Shown here in pieces: positions 59,214-64,000 of a DNA stretch of 64,000 bases. Numbering within the stretch: the first letter of the stretch is position 1; every line of letters begins with the position of its first letter. The notes beneath the pieces were generated by a model. The model was given only the letters and a program-made list of their open reading frames with translations. It ran no database searches and was not told the DNA's origin. The translations under genes and the position numbers were made by a program. The DNA is from Utricularia gibba (Eukaryota; Streptophyta; Magnoliopsida; Lamiales; Lentibulariaceae). Location: contig NEEC01000018.1 in assembly GCA_002189035.1 (NCBI GenBank), positions 868,001 through 932,000 of the forward strand, written 5' to 3'.

Positions 59214-61140
59214 TTAATCCTCAGGATTACATGACAGCAGTTCCCACTGAACAAACATTACATCAATTCTAGAGAATTCAAGTAAGGGAAATAACCTTCT
59301 GTCGCAGATCTTCAATGCCAACGTCAGGAAAAGGGATATTTGCTGCAAGGAAACGACCGAAACATGTCCCTCAAACCCCCGGAATCCTCTTTAAGGTTTC
59401 TCAGTCCTGAGATTTAAAGAAAATATCCAATGAAGTTACTTTCACTTTGCCGCTCCGTGAGACGAATGAAACACAAGACACCGTTGAATCTTGCAAGGAT
59501 AGCATTAGCATGATACCTTGAAGCGTTTTCTCCGTGCTTCACTTCTAATATCTCCCCCGGTAGGCGCTGGTATCCATCTTTTAATATCTTGCTCTCGGCC
59601 TCTACCACTTCTAAAGAATCCATCTTTGTCCCAGGATAATACATAATCAGACCTCATGCGAGACCCTTGCTGCATTAGTTGCAATTTTGTTAGAAAAAAA
59701 CTTTCATGGTAAGAGCCATGAGATTACTACCTCTTAGTAAAGCAATAGTTGAGACTGAATCTGGAGAAAGAAAGCTAATATTCATAGCTGTAAATATTTA
59801 TGAAAGACCCAAAAAACTGAATAAATATACCTTTATTAATGAGCGACCACATAAAACCTTCATGGCATCACAAAAATCCCGGTGACTTTCAAACTGAACC
59901 ACTATTTTGCATTGGAGACCAGAAACTATGTCCCCAGGCTCTTCATACTCATTGATACCTACACCGTCGTCTTCACCAACATCTAGATTCCTACAAAGTT
60001 TCTTCACCGTCAACCGAAATTACCTCTAAAATTCCCCAAGCATTTTAAAGGAACAAAAAAAAAAAAAAATTATGGCACAATGACAAAGAGTTACTGTGCT
60101 CTCTCTCCCTACTAAAATGTAACAAACCTCCCAAGCATAATGATATCATCATAAGCTGTTTTAATATGACTTTCTTTAGATAGAAGCTCAAAGTATCATC
60201 TTTCCAAAATAATTAGTTCATTTCAGGTGCAAAGTCCTCAATGAAAACAGCAAGAAAAGCATGGTGATACTTAAGGTCTCACCTTATCTTTCCAAATGTT
60301 GAAAAAATCGTATGCGTCACTAGCATAGAAGGCTTTGAAGAAACTCGAGGTTCAGCAAACCACCTTGACGGAGCACCTCTTAATATAATTGTATCTGGTC
60401 GCGCATTCTCATTTCTTCTATACCCTATAATGTTGAAACATCGTCAGTGCATTAAGCATAAGCCAAGGAATGAAAGAAGCTTTTCCCAGAATTGGGCACA
60501 AAAAGATGCTTGGCTAAAGCTTCAACCTAAAATGTGAAGATTATAAATCGTTAAATTGAAGCAGAAACTATTAGATGGCTCAATTCATTATTGATCAAGT
60601 ACGCTGAAAACTTGTCAGAAATTAAAAGAAAGAACGACCTCTGGATCCCGAGAGCACAGTTTCCTCCCATTCTTCCCGTAATCCATCAAGGTCATCGCCT
60701 TTGGGCAACTCAGCTCTCAACTTAAACTTCACGCCTTCCAAATTCAACTCCATACCATCCAATTCCGCAACAAGTTCCATCCTCAATTTCGAAAAATCTT
60801 TTTCAATTTCACCCTCCTCGCTCAATGCCAATTTCTTCGATAGAAACCCCAAATCCAGTAATGACAAGCACCCAATCGCCACAGGATCCTCACGCTTTCG
60901 CTTGTTCAGGTCCTTGTACTTTAATATCTTGATATCTTCATCAGGAATAGATACCGAATGCTTCGTTTGAAAATAGTCGACCAAAGAGCGCTTCAGCTTC
61001 CACTCATCCACGGAGGACACCGTCTTGTCCCCACGAAAAATGGTTAACTTTACATTGACACGTGGAACAAGAGAGAGACCAGATTCCAGGTCGAACTTTT
61101 CGGTCGGACGGAGACTTTTGACAGCTTCACGGTGACTCAT
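59214..61140 (-). CDS. AKAP17A/XE7-like RNA-binding protein
   Basis: Plant relative of the splicing-associated protein AKAP17A (XE7/SFRS17A), expected to be nuclear and RNA-binding. Firm exons, all in phase: 61140-60639, 60424-60283, 59990-59831 and 59669-59517. The start at 61140 (MSHREAVKSL) is preferred to the upstream in-frame ATG at 61182. Family marks are the N-terminal block SVDEWKLKRSLVDYF, and ARPDTIILRGAPSRWFAEP opening the RRM-like domain near residues 170-190. Others are FSTFGKIRNLDV, GLQCKIVVQFESHRDFCDAMKVLCGRS, and a basic SDYVLSWDKDGFF region. The fifth exon is unsure: the only AG I find (59342) gives 42 residues that look unlike the family, for about 361 in total. The next frame looks better but does not join. 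Confidence 0.7.
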
Positions 61141-63294
61141 GGCGGAGACGCGGGGACGTTGCCCCGAGCAGTACAAAATCAATTTGCGAATTGGTTTTCT
61201 TTCCTTTTCACGCAGTTTCTTCTTTCAGGCTTCCTGGCCTTCGCTTCCTGGTGCGAACCTATTCCCATTTTGGGCTTTGCAATCCAACCCCAAGTATTAA
61301 ATTCTCTTCAAGTCTTTTTCCTTCAGCTTTCCCGCCCCATTTCGACCCTCTTCTCATTTCCATGGGTTTAGAAATGGATTTAATTCTAAATGTATATTTG
61401 GTTTACGAGTTTATAATTAGAGTATTTGACATCAAATAAAGTTTTTAGTGTAATAAAGATTAAATCTTGAGATGGAATTGAAAGATAAATGCTTACGGAT
61501 TCATATTTAATAAACACGAAATCTATAAGAATATAAAAATCACATTATCTCCATTGATTGTTAACGTATAAATACCTATGTTATGGGCGAAAATCAGTAT
61601 CTTGAAGGAGCCCGATTTTCAGATTATGGGTGCAGCCGGATATGCTTTACTCGGTTCGTTTAGTATAATTGAAAATAAGTGGAGTTTTTTACGTGGAAAC
61701 CGTCGGGAAAAACCACGAAGCTGTCGGAGGTCGTCGGAAAATATCTTCACTAGGTGAAGATGGGGAAATAAATACAAGTTAGAGGGCTTGGAGTCGAATC
61801 CCCTACTTATAGAAAAGGTCGATTTAACCGAATTTTGACTTCTGTAATTGTCGGTTGTTTTCTGCGACTGTACTATGATCCTGTATTTCAGCAAATTGCC
61901 GTCTGCTCTACTGTAATTCGGCTGTTTTTCAGATTGTGTCTCTGACACATATCAGTCTGTCGATCGACGTTATCTCGTCAGAGCATCTTTTGGCAGCTTT
62001 TCAGAGAACGATTAACCATATCCGATTTGTACCCCATCAACCTATTATTTAGATTACACATGTGTCAAAGTTCAAATAAAATAAAATAAAAATTTTAATA
62101 ACCTTCATTACAAAATCATTTTATGATAAAAAAGAATTGGAGTTTCAATTACCTTCAATCTTATTTGGATTGAATGTGATCTCCAATAAATTTTTATTAA
62201 ATACAATGATAATATTATAAAAACTTACTCAACTCATCATTTTCAACTTACATGTCAAACATCTCATGATATTAACTTCGAATAAATTACATTTACATAT
62301 TAAACATGAATTATTTTTTAAATATTTAAAGTATATTTATATACATCCAAATTAAGTAAACCAAAATTCCGACCCAACACATTAACTAAACTACCCGTCT
62401 CTATTTAAATATAAGCATTAGTCAAGGTTAAGCAAGTCAAAAAAAGTGTCATAAGCCCAGAGTCATAATCTCTAGAAAAATCGTATATTTTATATTAAAA
62501 AACGGTATTTTCTTATGGTAGATTGGAACCGCAAGTACGGCCGGCATGGAAAATGGTTTTTTTAATTAATAAAGTAAGAGTTATAAGAAGCAACTCATAA
62601 GTTATTAAAGTGATTTTCTTTAATTTTTGAATAATATAATTTTTAAACTTCAACTTACATTTTTGTAAACAATTTATTCCTCAACTTATGAAATTACATA
62701 TTTAACCTTCCATGCGTAAGTTTTCATTTAACTATTTTGACAATTGTTTTGATTTATATATATATATATATAAACCTTTCATTTTTAATTTATCATTTTT
62801 AGGTATTCGTTACATCCTTAATTTTTCATGTTTGATTCAATTTTTAAAAATTGTTTGGGTTTTCATTAAACCGGTTATGACAAATTGAAGTATATTTTTT
62901 GTAATTTTGAAATTTGTGGATTAGACTTTTTATACTGACTGAAAATTGAGTTGTTATTTTTGTAATTTTCTCTAATCTTAAAATTGAGTATATTTTACAA
63001 AGCATAAGTTAAAATTAAATAAGATGGATGAGTGAGTGACCACCGAGGCCCAGCCGTAGTAGAGAGGTGGGGGTGTGTGTGCCCTGAGATTTGAAGTGGC
63101 CCGAGAGGGGGGCGACGCGGTTTTAAAGATAAGGGAGGGAGGCGTCGCACGTGCGGTCCTGCATTGCGCACAACTGTACGACGCCACATGTTGAGACTGA
63201 TCTTTTGTTTTCTTTGTTCCCCCGCTTCCCCTCATATTCCTCCCACCTTCCTCCCTTTCTGATACCCCCCAAATTCCCTCCCACTCCGCCTCTC
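61141..63294. other. Divergent intergenic region
   Basis: Lies between the XE7-like gene (minus) and the ARM gene (plus). The first 250 bases are its GC-richer promoter side, with TGGGCT near 61272. 61.6-62.0 kb is GC-richer and low in AT runs; it may be a solo LTR or other old repeat, but I find no paired ends. The remainder is AT-rich. Confidence 0.45.
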
Positions 63295-63304
63295 TATATA
63301 AATA
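63295..63304 (+). promoter_or_regulatory. TATA box of the ARM-repeat gene
   Basis: TATATAAATA lies only 14 bases before the first ATG (63318) and 59 before the second in-frame ATG (63363). At normal spacing, transcription would start near 63325-63335. Confidence 0.7.
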
Positions 63305-63317
63305 GCTGCTCGCCGCC

Positions 63318-64000
63318 ATGGCCACCAGCTTCTTTTCTGTTCTGCACCAGCAGCAGCATAGGATGGAAACGAGTTCGCTTCCTCCTTACTTGGCCGCCGG
63401 CATCAGCAACGATTCTTCCTCCGCCTTCAGCGACTGTAACAGCGATGAATCCACCGACTTCCAGACGGCGTCATCTCAAGAGCGCCGCCGGGTGTTGCTT
63501 GCCACAGCTGCTGCGGACCCGGACGACCTCATCATTCGCCTCGTCTCTGACCTTGAATCTGGTGACATTGATGTACAGAAGCAGGCTGCAATGGAGATAC
63601 GTCTCCTTGCCAAGAATACGCCTGAAAATCGAATCAAAATCGCCAAATCCGGCGCGATCAAGCCCCTAATTTCCCTCATTTCTTGCAATGATCAGCAACT
63701 CCAGGAGTACGGCGTCACCGCGCTTTTGAATCTGTCCCTCTGCGACGACAACAAGAAGGAAATCGTCTCTTCGGGGGCGATCAAATCCCTAATCTGCCCG
63801 CTCAAGATCGGTACCTCAACGGCCCGCGAAAACGCCGCCTGCGCGCTCCTCCGCCTGTCCCAAACCCAGGAGAACAAAATCGCAATCGGCCGATCCGGCG
63901 CGATTCCCCCGCTGGTGAATCTCCTCGAGCACGGCGGCATTCGCGGCAAGAAAGACGCGTGCACGGCGCTCTACTCACTCTGTTCCGAGAAAGAGAACAA
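63318..64000 (+). CDS. ARM-repeat protein of the PUB4/At3g01400 type (partial, runs off the window)
   Basis: The frame is open from ATG 63318 to the window edge, 227 codons without a stop. After a Ser/Asp-rich N-terminus with no U-box it contains armadillo repeats: DVQKQAAMEIRLLAKNTPEN, then QLQEYGVTALLNLSLCDDNK, then ARENAACALLRLSQTQENK, then GKKDACTALYSLC, each with the GAI-x-PL helix start (SGAIKPLISL, SGAIKSLICP, SGAIPPLVNLL). Plant ARM-only proteins of this type are related to U-box ligases such as PUB4 but lack the U-box, so they probably act as binding scaffolds. GC content is high, as is usual for these intron-poor genes. The 3' half is missing. Either ATG 63318 (strong Kozak context) or 63363 could be the start. 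Confidence 0.88.
   Translation, partial: MATSFFSVLHQQQHRMETSSLPPYLAAGISNDSSSAFSDCNSDESTDFQTASSQERRRVLLATAAADPDDLIIRLVSDLESGDIDVQKQAAMEIRLLAKNTPENRIKIAKSGAIKPLISLISCNDQQLQEYGVTALLNLSLCDDNKKEIVSSGAIKSLICPLKIGTSTARENAACALLRLSQTQENKIAIGRSGAIPPLVNLLEHGGIRGKKDACTALYSLCSEKEN

Noticed and set aside
61619-61948. 109-codon minus-strand open frame upstream of the XE7-like gene
   Set aside because: Looks like translated repeat (LTR-like) sequence; no protein family recognised and no gene context.
63151-63669. 172-codon plus-strand open frame
   Set aside because: It overlaps the ARM-repeat gene in another frame and translates to low-complexity Pro/Ser/Arg sequence; the ARM frame is open to the window edge.

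Overview
This window is nuclear DNA from a flowering plant. The genes have short GT-AG introns and belong to plant-only families: GRF with a miR396 site, class I KNOX, CSLC, type III ACC synthase, EPFL peptide, SOFL and a DYW-class PPR protein. Spacers are AT-rich and carry small Tourist-like MITEs and broken Copia and PIF/Harbinger elements. I cannot name the species, or choose confidently between a eudicot and a non-grass monocot. Gene density is about one per 4.5 kb. There are no rRNA or tRNA genes that I can support, no CRISPR, and no prokaryotic features.

Layout. 1-3.76 kb: a decayed PIF/Harbinger transposon with a MYB-like ORF1 and a transposase ORF2, both on the plus strand. 5.15-7.23 kb: a five-exon GRF gene (minus). 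7.6-11.7 kb: AT-rich spacer with a MITE and a cluster of three G-boxes. 11.7-14.3 kb: a single-exon gene resembling the Pol I factor TAF1C (minus). 15.1-17.7 kb: a five-exon CSLC xyloglucan-backbone synthase (minus). 20.7-22.6 kb: a seven-exon membrane-anchored J-protein (minus), with a 29-bp tandem array of TGGGCC sites in its promoter. 23.1-26.5 kb: a 3'-truncated Copia element (minus). 28.5-30.0 kb: a four-exon ACC synthase (plus), convergent with a single-exon DYW-type PPR gene at 30.4-32.8 kb (minus). 34.6-35.0 kb: a chloroplast ribosomal protein gene of PSRP6 type with one frameshift (minus). 36.0-36.6 kb: an EPFL secreted peptide gene (minus). 36.6-45.4 kb: gene-poor, with several MITEs. 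45.4-47.6 kb: a five-exon KNAT1-type KNOX gene (plus). 49.2-49.5 kb: a Copia RT scrap. 52.2-52.9 kb: a three-exon SOFL gene (minus). 55.8-56.6 kb: a clean 722-bp MITE. 57.7-58.6 kb: a DUF7950-like gene with one frameshift (plus). 59.2-61.1 kb: an AKAP17A/XE7-like RNA-binding protein (minus). 63.3 kb to the end: the start of an ARM-repeat protein (plus), cut by the window edge.

How the genes relate. They do not form a cluster or pathway; this is ordinary plant gene order. Several are developmental regulators (GRF, KNOX, EPFL, SOFL, ACS), but nothing in the sequence shows that their proximity is functional. The most interesting observations are the TGGGCC minisatellite in the J-protein promoter, two one-base frameshifts (both compatible with a missing base in a G/C run) in otherwise intact genes, site II clusters with no visible gene, and a set of MITEs beside a Harbinger relative. 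I found no convincing new biological system.
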